Assembly: GCA_900543805.1 (NCBI GenBank)
Contig: UQTE01000004.1
Coordinates: forward strand, 1 to 64,000
DNA: 64,000 nucleotides
From: an uncultured Sutterella sp.
GTDB taxonomy: Bacteria > Pseudomonadota > Gammaproteobacteria > Burkholderiales > Burkholderiaceae_F
Reading direction: 5' to 3'
Shown here piece after piece: positions 19,043 to 30,422 of this stretch (position 1 is its first letter; each line of letters starts with the position of its first letter). The notes under the pieces were generated by a model. That model saw only the letters and a list, made by a program, of their open reading frames with translations. It did no database searches and was not told the DNA's origin. A program made the position numbers and the translations under genes.

Positions 19043-19564
19043 TCAGGCTCCGAAAACGTGGGAGAAGCGAACGGGGCCGACCGCGCGGGGCGGATCGTTG
19101 CGCCAGACTTGCGCGAGCGCGTATTCGGGCGGCGCGTCAAAGGGAAAGGTCCACCCAAAAGTGGACGCTTCGACGAACCCGAAGCGTCCGTAATAGGCGG
19201 GATCGCCCAAAACCACGGCGCCCGCCCAACCGTCGTGCCGACCTTTTGCCAGAAGCGTCTCGACGAGCTGCGCACCGACGCCCTTTCGACGGTGAGAAAG
19301 CGCCACGCTCACGGGGGCTAGAACGAGAACGGGAAGCGTCCCTTCCTTCGTTGGGACGGATCCGCGCGTCATCATGGCGTGCCCGATCAGTTCGCCCCGA
19401 TCCTCGGCCGCGACTTCGTAGCCCGTTAGACCCTCGGGCGAAGCCCGAAGCCTTCCGACCAATTCGCCTTCCGTTCCGTCGGCGTGTTCGGCCGTGAGAA
19501 AGGCCTCCGTCACGAGACGGCGGACGGCGTCCTCTTCCGAGGACAACACTTCGCGGATGCGCAC
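19043..19564 (-). CDS. GNAT family N-acetyltransferase
   Basis: The 173-residue protein starts MRIREVLSSEEDAVRRL and has the GNAT acetyl-CoA site V-A-L-S-HRRKGVGAQL (R/QxxGxG/A) near the middle, followed by GDPAYYGRFGF, typical of the YhbS-like subgroup of small GNAT enzymes. The acceptor substrate is unknown. Its start lies 3 nt after the orn stop, so it is translated from the same mRNA. Linkage to orn carries no obvious functional hint. Confidence 0.85.
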   Translation of the reverse strand: MRIREVLSSEEDAVRRLVTEAFLTAEHADGTEGELVGRLRASPEGLTGYEVAAEDRGELIGHAMMTRGSVPTKEGTLPVLVLAPVSVALSHRRKGVGAQLVETLLAKGRHDGWAGAVVLGDPAYYGRFGFVEASTFGWTFPFDAPPEYALAQVWRNDPPRAVGPVRFSHVFGA

Positions 19565-19567
19565 GGA

Positions 19568-20128
19568 TCAGATCTTCATGATGTGTTCGCGGTAGAAGCG
19601 AAGCTCCTCGATGCTCTCCTGTATGTCCGAGAGCGCTTCGTGGCGCGTCGACTTCGGGAACTTCTTCTCCCACTCCGGCGCCCAGCGCTTGGCGAGCTCC
19701 TTCAAGGTCGAAACGTCGATTGAACGGTAGTGGAAGTAGCGCTCCATCTCGGGCATCCAACGCGCCATGAAGCGGCGGTCCTGGCCGATCGTGTTGCCGC
19801 ACATCGGGCTCACGCCTTCGGGAACGAAGCGGCGGAAAGTTTCGACGAACATCTTCGCCGCGGCGGCCTCGTCGACTTCGCTCACGCGGACGCGGTCGAT
19901 CAGTCCCGAACGGCCGTGAGTCGTGCGGTTCCATTCGTCCATGCTGTCGAGCACTTCTTCGGTCTGATGAATCGCCACCACGGGACCTTCGTGCAGAACG
20001 TTGAGGTTCTTGTCCGTGATGATGGCGGCCACTTCGATCACGCGATTCACTTCGGGCTGAAGGCCCGTCATTTCCATGTCGATCCAGATGAGGTTGTCCG
20101 CGCTGTAGCGGGGATCGCGTTCGGTCAT
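19568..20128 (-). CDS. orn: Oligoribonuclease
   Basis: 3'-5' exonuclease degrading nanoRNAs and pGpG, the last step of mRNA decay and of c-di-GMP turnover. The 186-residue DEDDh protein has WIDMEMTGL (Exo I), [11 protein letters not shown] (Exo II) and RHEALSDI (Exo III with the general-base His). AAGGA lies 7 nt before the ATG. Its divergent neighbours, the M48 gene and rsgA, are its usual partners in betaproteobacteria. Confidence 0.96.
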   Translation of the reverse strand: MTERDPRYSADNLIWIDMEMTGLQPEVNRVIEVAAIITDKNLNVLHEGPVVAIHQTEEVLDSMDEWNRTTHGRSGLIDRVRVSEVDEAAAAKMFVETFRRFVPEGVSPMCGNTIGQDRRFMARWMPEMERYFHYRSIDVSTLKELAKRWAPEWEKKFPKSTRHEALSDIQESIEELRFYREHIMKI

Positions 20129-20218
20129 TCGTTTTCCTTTTCGTTGGGAGGCGGCACTGCCGCGGGGTTTCTATAATAGTTCGTTTTCGTTTCCTTCACC
20201 TTTCATTTGATTTCCCCC

Positions 20219-21622
20219 ATGGCCCTCACCGCGCACACGCTGGAGATCCTCTTTTACTCGACCCTCGCGTTCTTCGTCCTCGCCGAGTGCTTCCTGACTG
20301 CATTGCACTCGCACAAGGCCGACGCCAAGGCCGGAGAAATTCCCGAGGATTTCACCGGACGCACGAGCGAAGCGGCTCAGCGCCGCGCCGCCAACTACAC
20401 TGGGGAAGTCGCTCAGGCGGAACTCCTTCTCGTCTTCGCGGGCGCCCTTTTTGCCTGGCTCATGACCTACGGTCAGGGGCTCACGGTGCTCGCCGCGGCG
20501 AGCACCGCAATCCTCGGCCCCGGACAGGCCGCGCAGTGGCTCACGCTCGCTCTCCTGCTCCTTCTCGCGCTCATCGTCGAATTTCCGCTCGGCTGGTACA
20601 TGCGGCAGCGCGTGAAAAAGAGCTATGGCGTCAAGCGCAGCGTTGCAAAGCGGGCGCTTCTTCGCGGGATCCGCGAAACCGTGGCGGGCTACCTCGCAGC
20701 GCTCCCCCTCATCGCGCTCTCGCTTACCGTCTTTGACTTCGCCGGAGACTACTGGTGGCTCCTTCTCTGGGTCGCCTGGCTTCTTTATCTCTTCTGGCGC
20801 CGCCAGCTCGGAATCGTCTACGGCCTTTTCCGGCACCGCCGCATCCGGGCGGTGCGCGACAAATCCTTCCGCGCCATGGTCCGCGACTTTCTCGCTTCCG
20901 AAGGCTTCACGATGACGGATCTCGTCGTCACGAACCGCCCGCGCCTCTGGAAGCACAGCCACGTCGTGCTCGCGGGTTGGGGAAAGCGCCGCCGCGTCGT
21001 CATTTTTTCGCACGCCATGCAGGTTCTCACTCCGACGGAAATCCTCGCGCTCATCGCGCACGACGTCGGGCACATCCGTCATCGGCACACGCTCCTTCGC
21101 ACGACGGTCCTCGCCCTCTGGGGGCTTGCGCTTGCCGCCTTTGCGGGCTGGGGAAGCACGCACGGCGTCTTCTTCGAGGGCTTCGGCGTGAGCCGTCACG
21201 TCACCTTCCATACCGGGGCGGCCAATGCGGGCTGGGTGCTCGCCGTTGCGATCGCGACCTTCCCGATCATCTTTTATCCCTTCACGCCGCTCAGGAATCT
21301 CCTCGCGCGGGCCCTGCAGTACGACGCTGACCTCTACGGCGCGCGCCTCGTGGGCGCGGGCCCCATGATCCGGGCGCTCGTGAAGCTGCACCGCGACTAC
21401 TCGTCTTCCCTCTGGCCCTCGCACCTCTATTCGCTTTTCCATTACTCGCGTCCGCACGTGACGATGCGCGTCGCGCGGCTTCGCAAGTACCTGAAGGATT
21501 CCGGACAGGATCCCGAACAACCCGTCGTCTACTCAAACTTCGACCGTCGGAAGTACGCCGCCGCGTCGATCGGAGACCAACATCGTGGCGAAATTTCCCC
21601 GCAATCCCCGTCAACCCGTTGA
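20219..21622 (+). CDS. M48 (Ste24-type) family membrane protease-like protein with altered active site
   Basis: The 467-residue membrane protein has several N-terminal helices (the CAAX-protease N-domain region) and a C-terminal M48 domain. Family members carry HExxH and, about 85 residues later, a third zinc ligand in E-A-D. Here the first motif reads HDVGH (residues 281-285, at 21059-21073) and the second YDAD, with Asp369 in the ligand place. Both functional Glu are thus Asp, so normal protease activity is uncertain. A TTG at 20207 is an alternative start; a TATAAT lies at 20172. The 3' end overlaps rsgA by 38 nt. Confidence 0.85.
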   Translation: MALTAHTLEILFYSTLAFFVLAECFLTALHSHKADAKAGEIPEDFTGRTSEAAQRRAANYTGEVAQAELLLVFAGALFAWLMTYGQGLTVLAAASTAILGPGQAAQWLTLALLLLLALIVEFPLGWYMRQRVKKSYGVKRSVAKRALLRGIRETVAGYLAALPLIALSLTVFDFAGDYWWLLLWVAWLLYLFWRRQLGIVYGLFRHRRIRAVRDKSFRAMVRDFLASEGFTMTDLVVTNRPRLWKHSHVVLAGWGKRRRVVIFSHAMQVLTPTEILALIAHDVGHIRHRHTLLRTTVLALWGLALAAFAGWGSTHGVFFEGFGVSRHVTFHTGAANAGWVLAVAIATFPIIFYPFTPLRNLLARALQYDADLYGARLVGAGPMIRALVKLHRDYSSSLWPSHLYSLFHYSRPHVTMRVARLRKYLKDSGQDPEQPVVYSNFDRRKYAAASIGDQHRGEISPQSPSTR

Positions 21623-22523
21623 GGCGCCCGTTTTCGGCCGCGTGACGGCCGGACACGGCCGACACCACTTCGTAACGACCGAAACGGGGGAAACCTTCGA
21701 AGCGCACCGACGCGGCAAGAAGGGCGACGTGGTCGTGGGCGACCTCGTGCACTGCACCGAGCCCGTCTCGGGCGTCGCCGCGATCGAGGCGATCGAGCCG
21801 CGCAAGTCGCTTCTCTACCGCTCGGACGAGTGGCGCATCAAGACGCTCGCCGCCAACGTCGAACAGGTGGCGATCGTCTTTGCGTCGCGCCCCTCCTTCA
21901 ACCCCTGGTTCATCTGGAAGGCTCTGCTCGCCGCGCATCAGGCGGACCTGCCCGCGCTCGTCATCCGCAACAAGAAGGATCTTCTCGACGAAGCCGAAAC
22001 CGCGGACGACGCCGTGGCGCTTCTTCGCGAAATCGGGCACGACGTGGTCGAAGTCTCCGCCGTCGCCGATCCCGAAGGAACGGTCGCGACGCTCAAGCCC
22101 CGCTTTGAGGGGAAGGCCACGCTTTTGGTCGGCCAGTCCGGGATGGGAAAGTCGACGATTTTGAATCTTCTCGTTCCCTACGCCGAAGCGGCGACGCGGG
22201 AATTTTCGGAAGCCCTCAACCTCGGTCGTCAGACGACGACCGCCGCGCGCTGGTACGACCTCACCCGCTGCGGGGGCTCGGGCGCCGTCGTCGACACGCC
22301 GGGCTTTCAGGAGTTCGGGCTCGCCCACCTGACGCTTCTCGACATTCTGCGCGCCATGCCCGACATTGCCAAGCACGTCGAAGGCTGCCGCTTCTTCAAC
22401 TGCCGCCATCTCGACGAACCCGGGTGTTCGGTGAAGCGCGCCGTCGAAGAGGGGCTCATCCGCCCCGAGCGCTACGAATTCTACGCGGCGCTCGCCCGCA
22501 CGGCCCAGTCGGGCCCGATGTGA
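21585..22523 (+). CDS. rsgA: Small-subunit-dependent GTPase RsgA
   Basis: Circularly permuted GTPase acting late in 30S assembly. The 312-residue protein has an N-terminal OB domain, then G4 NKKD, G1 GQSGMGKST and G3 DTPG in permuted order, and a C-terminal zinc-binding knuckle (CRFFNC...H...C). The start is GTG with GGAG 10 nt upstream, inside the end of the M48 gene, indicating translational coupling. The arrangement orn / M48 / rsgA is shared with other Burkholderiales. Confidence 0.95.
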   Translation: MAKFPRNPRQPVEAPVFGRVTAGHGRHHFVTTETGETFEAHRRGKKGDVVVGDLVHCTEPVSGVAAIEAIEPRKSLLYRSDEWRIKTLAANVEQVAIVFASRPSFNPWFIWKALLAAHQADLPALVIRNKKDLLDEAETADDAVALLREIGHDVVEVSAVADPEGTVATLKPRFEGKATLLVGQSGMGKSTILNLLVPYAEAATREFSEALNLGRQTTTAARWYDLTRCGGSGAVVDTPGFQEFGLAHLTLLDILRAMPDIAKHVEGCRFFNCRHLDEPGCSVKRAVEEGLIRPERYEFYAALARTAQSGPM

Positions 22524-22601
22524 CGATTCTGCGCCGCCCGTCCCACGGCGCAAAATCTCCTCTAAAATGCTTCCTTTCGTCGACGATTTTTCCTTCAAGG
22601 C

Positions 22602-23714
22602 ATGAAGAACGATTCCGGCATCATTCCCATTTCCGACGCGACGCACGTGCGCTCGCTTCCGGTTCCGCAGAGCGGGCCGATCCGCACGACCGACGGCTTC
22701 TGGACGGACGCGCTCGGGCGGCCGCTGCGCGACCTGCGCATTTCGGTGACGGACCACTGCAACTTCCGCTGCCGCTACTGCATGCCCAAGGAAATCTTCA
22801 CGAGCCGCTATTCATTTCTTCCGCAGACGGAGCTTTTGAGCTTCGAGGAAATCATGCGTCTTGCGCGCATCGCCGTGCGCCACGGCGTAAAGAAGTTCCG
22901 CCTCACCGGGGGAGAACCGCTTCTTCGCAAGGGAATCGAACGTCTCGTCGCCGACCTTCTCTCACTCAAGACCGTCGACGGCGAAGCCCCCGACGTCGCC
23001 GTCACGACGAACGCCTCCATTCTCAAGAAGAAGCTCCCCACCCTTAAGGAAGCGGGCCTGAAGCGCGTGACCGTGAGCCTCGACGCCATGGACGAGGCGA
23101 TCTTTCAGTCCTTCAACGACGTGGGTTTCCCTGCGGCGAAGATCCTCGAAGCGATCGACGCGGCGCTCGAAGCCGGTCTCAAGGTGAAGGTGAACACCGT
23201 CGTCAAGCGCGGCGTCAACGAGGACGAAATCCTCAAGATCTGCGAACGATTCCGCCATACGGGCGTCATTCCGCGCTTCATCGAATACATGGACGTGGGA
23301 AGTTCCAACGGCTGGCGCATGACCGACGTCGTTCCCTCGGCGGAAGTCGTCGAGCGCATCCGCTCGCGCTACGAAGTCGAACCGATCAACCCCAATTACA
23401 TCGGCGAAACCGCCACGCGCTGGCGCTATGTCGACGGCGCCGGGGAATTCGGCTGCATCAGTTCCGTGACGCGCGCCTTCTGCCGCGACTGCTCGCGCGC
23501 CCGCATTTCGATGGAAGGGCGTCTTTATCTTTGTCTCTTCGCCACCGAAGGCTACGACCTTCGCACGCTTTTGCGCGGCGGCGCGACGGACTTCGAAATC
23601 GAAGAGGCGCTCGGGCGCATCTGGTCGGCGCGCGAAAACCGCTACTCGGAACTTCGCGCCCTCGGCCTCACGCCCGACCGTCCCAAGATCGAAATGAGCT
23701 ACATCGGCGGCTGA
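22602..23714 (+). CDS. moaA: GTP 3',8-cyclase (molybdenum cofactor biosynthesis)
   Basis: Radical-SAM enzyme producing 3',8-cyclo-GTP, the first step of molybdopterin synthesis. The 370-residue protein has the SAM [4Fe-4S] motif in TDHCNFRCRYCM, GGEPLLR, and the C-terminal cluster Cys in FCRDCSRAR with a third Cys in RLYLC. It ends in Gly-Gly (SYIGG), needed in MoaA for activation. It lies 79 nt after rsgA. The other moa/moe genes are at 35.7-38.2 kb on the opposite strand, and no moaC or moaB is in the window. Confidence 0.95.
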   Translation: MKNDSGIIPISDATHVRSLPVPQSGPIRTTDGFWTDALGRPLRDLRISVTDHCNFRCRYCMPKEIFTSRYSFLPQTELLSFEEIMRLARIAVRHGVKKFRLTGGEPLLRKGIERLVADLLSLKTVDGEAPDVAVTTNASILKKKLPTLKEAGLKRVTVSLDAMDEAIFQSFNDVGFPAAKILEAIDAALEAGLKVKVNTVVKRGVNEDEILKICERFRHTGVIPRFIEYMDVGSSNGWRMTDVVPSAEVVERIRSRYEVEPINPNYIGETATRWRYVDGAGEFGCISSVTRAFCRDCSRARISMEGRLYLCLFATEGYDLRTLLRGGATDFEIEEALGRIWSARENRYSELRALGLTPDRPKIEMSYIGG

Positions 23715-23754
23715 GAATTCCCCTTCTAAGGACTTTTTCCCTCGGCCCGCCGCC

Positions 23755-23782
23755 TTGGCGGGCCGAAGAATTCTCCTATACT
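23755..23782 (+). promoter_or_regulatory. Candidate putP promoter overlapping a hairpin
   Basis: -35 TTGGCG, 16-nt spacer, -10 TATACT. The -35 lies within a 9-bp hairpin (CGGCCCGCC/GGCGGGCCG, 23743-23765) that follows moaA and may be its terminator, although it has no T-run. Confidence 0.4.
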
Positions 23783-23842
23783 AGAAAATCGACCGCGAAA
23801 AGCGGTCCTCCAAACCCTCAAACCCCAAGAAAAACAAAACCT

Positions 23843-25324
23843 ATGTTCTCGAATCCTACTGCGATCACCTTCGTAGGGTATTTGATCGTCATGGTGGGCG
23901 TCGGGCTTTTCGCCTACCGCTACACGCGCAACTACAGCGACTACATTCTCGGCGGCCGCAGTCTCAACGGTCTCGTCACGGCCCTCTCGGTGGGTGCGTC
24001 CGACATGAGCGGCTGGTTGCTGATGGGGTTGCCGGGCGCCGTCTTCCTCATGGGGATCCGCGAAGCCTGGATCGCCATCGGCCTCATCGTCGGCTCCTAC
24101 ATCAACTGGTGCATCGTCGCGGCGCGCCTTCGCGTCTACACGGAAAAGACCCACAACGCGCTCACGCTCCCCGACTACTTCTCGCACCGCTTCGAAGACA
24201 AGCAGAATCTTCTTCGCATCTGCGCGGCGACCGTCATCCTGATCTTCTTTACGATCTACTGCGCCTCGGGCGTCGTCGCGGGCGCGCGCCTCTTCGAGAA
24301 CACCTTCAACATGCCCTACGAGACGGCGCTCTACATCGGCGCCGCCGCGACGATTCTCTACGTCTTCCTCGGAGGCTTCCTCGCCGTGAGCTGGACCGAC
24401 ACGATTCAGGCGGCCCTCATGTGCCTCGCCCTCATCGTGACGCCGATCGCCGTCATGTGGGACCTGGGCGGCTTTGAAATGACCGTGAACCGCGTCGCCG
24501 AAATCGATCCGAAGATGATCAACCTCATGAGCGGCCACACCTGGATCGGCATCGTCGGGCTCGTCGCCTGGGGGCTCGGCTACTTCGGACAGCCCCACAT
24601 TCTCGTGCGATTCATGGCGGCCCGCAACGCAAGCATCATCCCGAACGCGCGCCGCGTGGCGACTCTCTGGATGGCCTTCTGCCTCTCGGGCGCCGTGGCC
24701 GTCGGCTTCTTCGGCGCGGCCTACTTCGCCGAACACCCCGACGTGGCGGGACTCGTCGTCGAAAATCACGAACGCGTCTTCATCGTCCTCTCGCAGCTCC
24801 TCTTCAATCCCTGGATCGCGGGCATCCTGATGTCGGCCATTCTCGCGGCCGTCATGTCGACGCTCTCGTGCCAACTCCTCGTCTGCAGCTCGACGCTTAC
24901 GGAAGACTTCTACCGCACCTTCCTGCGCCCCAAGGCCACGCAGTTCGAACTCGTCTGGGTCGGCCGCGCCATGGTGCTCCTCATCTCGGCCGTCGCCGTC
25001 TGGATGGCGATGGACCCCAACAGCCTCGTGCTCTCGCTCGTCGCTTACGCTTGGGCGGGCTTCGGCGCGGCCTTCGGTCCCGTCATCATCCTCTCGCTAC
25101 GCTGGAAGCGCATGACGCGAAACGGCGCCCTCGCGGGCATGATCACGGGCGCCCTCACGGTCCTCGTCTGGAACCACTTCGCCTGGTTCGACCTCTATGA
25201 AATGGTCCCGGGCTTCCTCTTCGCGACGATCGCCATCGTCGTGGTGAGCCTTCTCGGCAAGAAGCCGAGCGACTCCATCTGCGCGACCTTCGACGAAGTC
25301 GACGCGATCGTCCGCAAGGTCTGA
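23843..25324 (+). CDS. putP: Sodium/proline symporter
   Basis: Na+-coupled proline uptake, SSS family, 13 membrane helices. The 493-residue protein follows E. coli PutP closely through most of its length: YILGGRSL, GASDMSGWLLMGLPGAVFL, FTIYCASG, GYFGQPHIL, SAILAAVMSTLSCQLLVCSS and YAWAGFGAAFGP. The start is placed at ATG 23843 because the family N-terminus begins there; there is no good Shine-Dalgarno. It has its own terminator and probably its own promoter. No putA is nearby, so the proline may be used for protein synthesis or osmoprotection. Confidence 0.93.
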   Translation: MFSNPTAITFVGYLIVMVGVGLFAYRYTRNYSDYILGGRSLNGLVTALSVGASDMSGWLLMGLPGAVFLMGIREAWIAIGLIVGSYINWCIVAARLRVYTEKTHNALTLPDYFSHRFEDKQNLLRICAATVILIFFTIYCASGVVAGARLFENTFNMPYETALYIGAAATILYVFLGGFLAVSWTDTIQAALMCLALIVTPIAVMWDLGGFEMTVNRVAEIDPKMINLMSGHTWIGIVGLVAWGLGYFGQPHILVRFMAARNASIIPNARRVATLWMAFCLSGAVAVGFFGAAYFAEHPDVAGLVVENHERVFIVLSQLLFNPWIAGILMSAILAAVMSTLSCQLLVCSSTLTEDFYRTFLRPKATQFELVWVGRAMVLLISAVAVWMAMDPNSLVLSLVAYAWAGFGAAFGPVIILSLRWKRMTRNGALAGMITGALTVLVWNHFAWFDLYEMVPGFLFATIAIVVVSLLGKKPSDSICATFDEVDAIVRKV

Positions 25325-25337
25325 CGCACGGTCTCGC

Positions 25338-25387
25338 ACCGAAGAAAAGGGGGAGCGGTTCGAAAACCGCTCCCCCTTTTCTTCGGT
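25338..25387. terminator. Strong bidirectional terminator
   Basis: A long stem (GAAAAGGGGGAGCGG with CCGCTCCCCCTTTTC) has A and T tracts on both sides. It serves putP on plus and the secreted-protein gene on minus. Confidence 0.9.
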
Positions 25388-25434
25388 CAAAAGCGAATGC
25401 CGCGGCACCCGCCTTTGGGAGAACACCGTGCGGA

Positions 25435-26094
25435 TTACTTCTTCGCCGCAGCCTTTTCAGCGGCCTCTTCGGCTTCCGCGGCCCAGAGAAGGTCGGGACG
25501 GGTCGAGGCGAGAATCGCTTCGTCGGGCGCGCCCGCGCTCTGGAGCGAACAGAAGATCATGGCGCCGTCCTTATAGGGCGAGACGTGGAAGGCCTTTTCG
25601 GCGCGGCCGAATTCCGGCATTTCACGATCCTGCGGACGCACGTACACCTTCCATTCGGTGCCGCCGTTTTCACGGGCCTTCGTGCCGAAGTGCGCGGCCT
25701 TGTGGTTCGTGTCGATCGCTTCCCAGTCGAGGCGCAGCTTTTCGACGACGCCCATCCAGTCTTCCTTCACCGTGAAGCCCCAGAAGTGGTTGTGCATGTC
25801 GGGCACGCCGAAGAAGCGCTCGATCGCGTCGCTCACGATGAAGCCCGTGATCGTCAGACCGTTGTCGCGGAAGGTCTTCTTGAAGGGAATTTCTTCAAGT
25901 TGTTCGCCCTTCAGCTTCAAAAAGGCGAGATTGTCCTTGCGCACCTTGAGCGCTTCGGGAATCTTCTTGTCCTTGGCGAGCGCTTCGTAAAAGGTCGTAT
26001 CACAGGCGCTGAGCGCTTCGACGAGCGAGGGCGCGGCCGTGGCGCTCGCGGCGGCGGCCGCGAGTCCGAGGCCGAGCAAAAGGGATTTCTTCAC
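25435..26094 (-). CDS. Secreted protein of unknown function
   Basis: The 219-residue product begins at GTG with GAGGAG 6 nt upstream. It has a clear Sec signal peptide (two Lys, a hydrophobic Leu/Ala stretch, then SATAAPS, cleavage probably after ATA-A near residue 21). The mature part has two Cys (SACDTTF and IFCSLQS) that could form a disulfide, a central aromatic block (MHNHFWGFTVKEDWMG) and an Ala/Glu/Lys-rich helical C-terminus. I do not recognise a family. It is transcribed alone, with terminator 25338-25387. Confidence 0.75.
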   Translation of the reverse strand: MKKSLLLGLGLAAAAASATAAPSLVEALSACDTTFYEALAKDKKIPEALKVRKDNLAFLKLKGEQLEEIPFKKTFRDNGLTITGFIVSDAIERFFGVPDMHNHFWGFTVKEDWMGVVEKLRLDWEAIDTNHKAAHFGTKARENGGTEWKVYVRPQDREMPEFGRAEKAFHVSPYKDGAMIFCSLQSAGAPDEAILASTRPDLLWAAEAEEAAEKAAAKK

Positions 26095-26189
26095 TTGAGT
26101 CTCCTCATGTGGTTTTGGGGTCAATTACTCGAAGTCTCGCACGGTGAGGTGACTGCAATCTTAACCGCCGGCTCCATTCCTGTTTTCGG

Positions 26190-27440
26190 TCAGGAGAGGA
26201 GCGATCGGATAGCCCTGCGCTCGAAGGCCTTTCTATAGTTGATCAAGAGATCCAGTTTCTCGCAGAGCCAGATGCGGCGGGCAAGCGGTCGCTCCAACTC
26301 TCGCGCCAGCAACGCGAAGAACTGTTCGGCGGGCGTTATGTCGAGCGTTTCGAAGTAATCCGCTTCGACACCCCGGACCTTCGTCACCTGCTCAAGAAAG
26401 ATTTCCCGCCCGCGTCGTCCTTCCAGATATTCACGAACTTCCTTCGTCTCGAAGAAGTCTCCCGCGAAGAAGTCGTCGTAGCTGTGCAGCGCGTCCACCT
26501 TTTTCAGAAGCGCCTCGTAGTTCGAACGAGAAAGACCGTCTGGAAGACACTCTTGCGGCCACGAATCGACGCGCTCGAGCGCCTTGAGCCAATCCAACTC
26601 CTTCTCCTCCCTGAGTTTTCGGGCGAAAGGCGCTATGTCGTCAAGTCCGAGCGTCGTGTTTCTGCGGTTCGTGAGGAAGTTGCAGAGAACAACGATCGTG
26701 TCCGTCTCTTCGTGACGGTAGAGCTCAAAGCGGCGGCGCGGGAATCCATCGCCGTCGCTTCGGGAGAAGGGGGTGCGCTCTCCTTGCGAGAGAAAAAGAT
26801 TCAGAAACTCGTTCGTCCCCTTCCGTCCCGTGCATATGACAAGACGCGGGCGATAACGACGAAGGCGCGCTTTGACATGTTTTTCGAAGACGGCCGTCGC
26901 CCTGCCCCGGTACTCGCCGAGAGTCTTGACGCCGGACTCTCCGAGCGCCTTCTTCACACTGCACCGCAACGACGAACCGGGGCCGTAGAGGAAATAGGAA
27001 TTTTCCCAATCGTCGTGCGCCGTAAGCGACAGAACGCCCGAGTTCATCTGAAAGCCGTGTCCGCCCCAGGCGAAGATCTTGTGCTCGGGCACGTACTTTT
27101 CCGTCAACTTGCGTCGTTCGCCGTCGGTTTTCGCAACCTCGAGCTTGGCGAGAAAATCTCCGTCGGTGAGCGCCGCCACCAAGGCCGAGGAAAGCGTTCG
27201 GTATTCGTAGTCGAGTGCACCGAAGTTCCCAAACGCCGTGATCGTCGCGAGATCGACGCCGCGCAAAGCGGCTCGCTTGAAAGTTTCCCAGTCGTTTCGG
27301 CCGCCCCCGAACTCCAACCCGCAAATCCAAACGGGCGAGTACGGATTCCCGCCGTTGACGTCCATGCCGAGATCGGGCCCATCCTCGCGGAGAACGGAGA
27401 AAAGATCGGGAAGGGGGATTGGAACGAATGGTTCCGACAT
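26190..27440 (-). CDS. Hypothetical protein, family not recognised
   Basis: The 416-residue soluble protein has no signal peptide or membrane segment. AAGGA stands shortly before the ATG. Notable blocks are NPYSPVWICGLEFGGGRNDW near residue 35, WGGHGFQMN near 125, RPRLVICTGRKGTNEFL near 200 and VVLCNFLTNRRNTTLGL near 250. A glycine-rich loop after a beta strand, an alternating strand/loop pattern and a late N-rich motif loosely recall uracil-DNA-glycosylase-like folds, but this is only an impression. The C-terminal third is charged and probably helical. It sits alone between a secreted-protein gene and clpB. Confidence 0.75.
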   Translation of the reverse strand: MSEPFVPIPLPDLFSVLREDGPDLGMDVNGGNPYSPVWICGLEFGGGRNDWETFKRAALRGVDLATITAFGNFGALDYEYRTLSSALVAALTDGDFLAKLEVAKTDGERRKLTEKYVPEHKIFAWGGHGFQMNSGVLSLTAHDDWENSYFLYGPGSSLRCSVKKALGESGVKTLGEYRGRATAVFEKHVKARLRRYRPRLVICTGRKGTNEFLNLFLSQGERTPFSRSDGDGFPRRRFELYRHEETDTIVVLCNFLTNRRNTTLGLDDIAPFARKLREEKELDWLKALERVDSWPQECLPDGLSRSNYEALLKKVDALHSYDDFFAGDFFETKEVREYLEGRRGREIFLEQVTKVRGVEADYFETLDITPAEQFFALLARELERPLARRIWLCEKLDLLINYRKAFERRAIRSLLS

Positions 27441-27574
27441 GATGGTCCTTTCAGAGGTCGAGGGAAAAGAATCCGTTCATTCTCGCACTGAATTCTATGC
27501 GGCGGACCTCATGATTTTCCCCGTCTGCGCGGGACAATGGACCGCCGGCGGTTTGCCGCCCGGACAAAGACGCG

Positions 27575-27608
27575 AACGCCCCGAGTGCCAAGGCGCACCC
27601 GGGGCGTT
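27575..27608 (-). terminator. Terminator-like hairpin after clpB
   Basis: AACGCCCCG pairs with CGGGGCGTT about 45 nt after the clpB stop. The following sequence is not T-rich, so efficiency is doubtful. Confidence 0.5.
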
Positions 27609-27654
27609 TCCGGCTCATTGCCGCCGTGCAGCCCTTGCGGCCGCACCGCCGGCG

Positions 27655-30246
<2,592 letters not shown>

Positions 30247-30302
30247 GGGTTTCTTTCTTCCTTTCGTCGAACATTCGACGATGTAGTGTCTTGATACTCT
30301 TC

Positions 30303-30331
30303 ATATGAGTCCGACCCCCCAAAAAAACAAG
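30303..30331 (-). promoter_or_regulatory. Candidate heat-shock (sigma-32) promoter of clpB
   Basis: Minus strand: CTTGTTT, 15-nt spacer, CTCATAT, which partly match CTTGAAA and CCCCATNT. Position about 60 nt before the clpB ATG fits. Confidence 0.4.
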
Positions 30332-30422
30332 AGGAAGAAAGATTTGGTTGCGAATGCAGGGCGCCCACTCATGGCATGGACGAGGACTGGGACGATGCTT
30401 GTCCGTCTCTAGCCACGGGCAT

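Noticed and set aside
30303..30331. A perfect sigma-32 promoter for clpB
   Set aside because: Only a partial match to CTTGAAA/CCCCATNT; reported as a candidate of low confidence.
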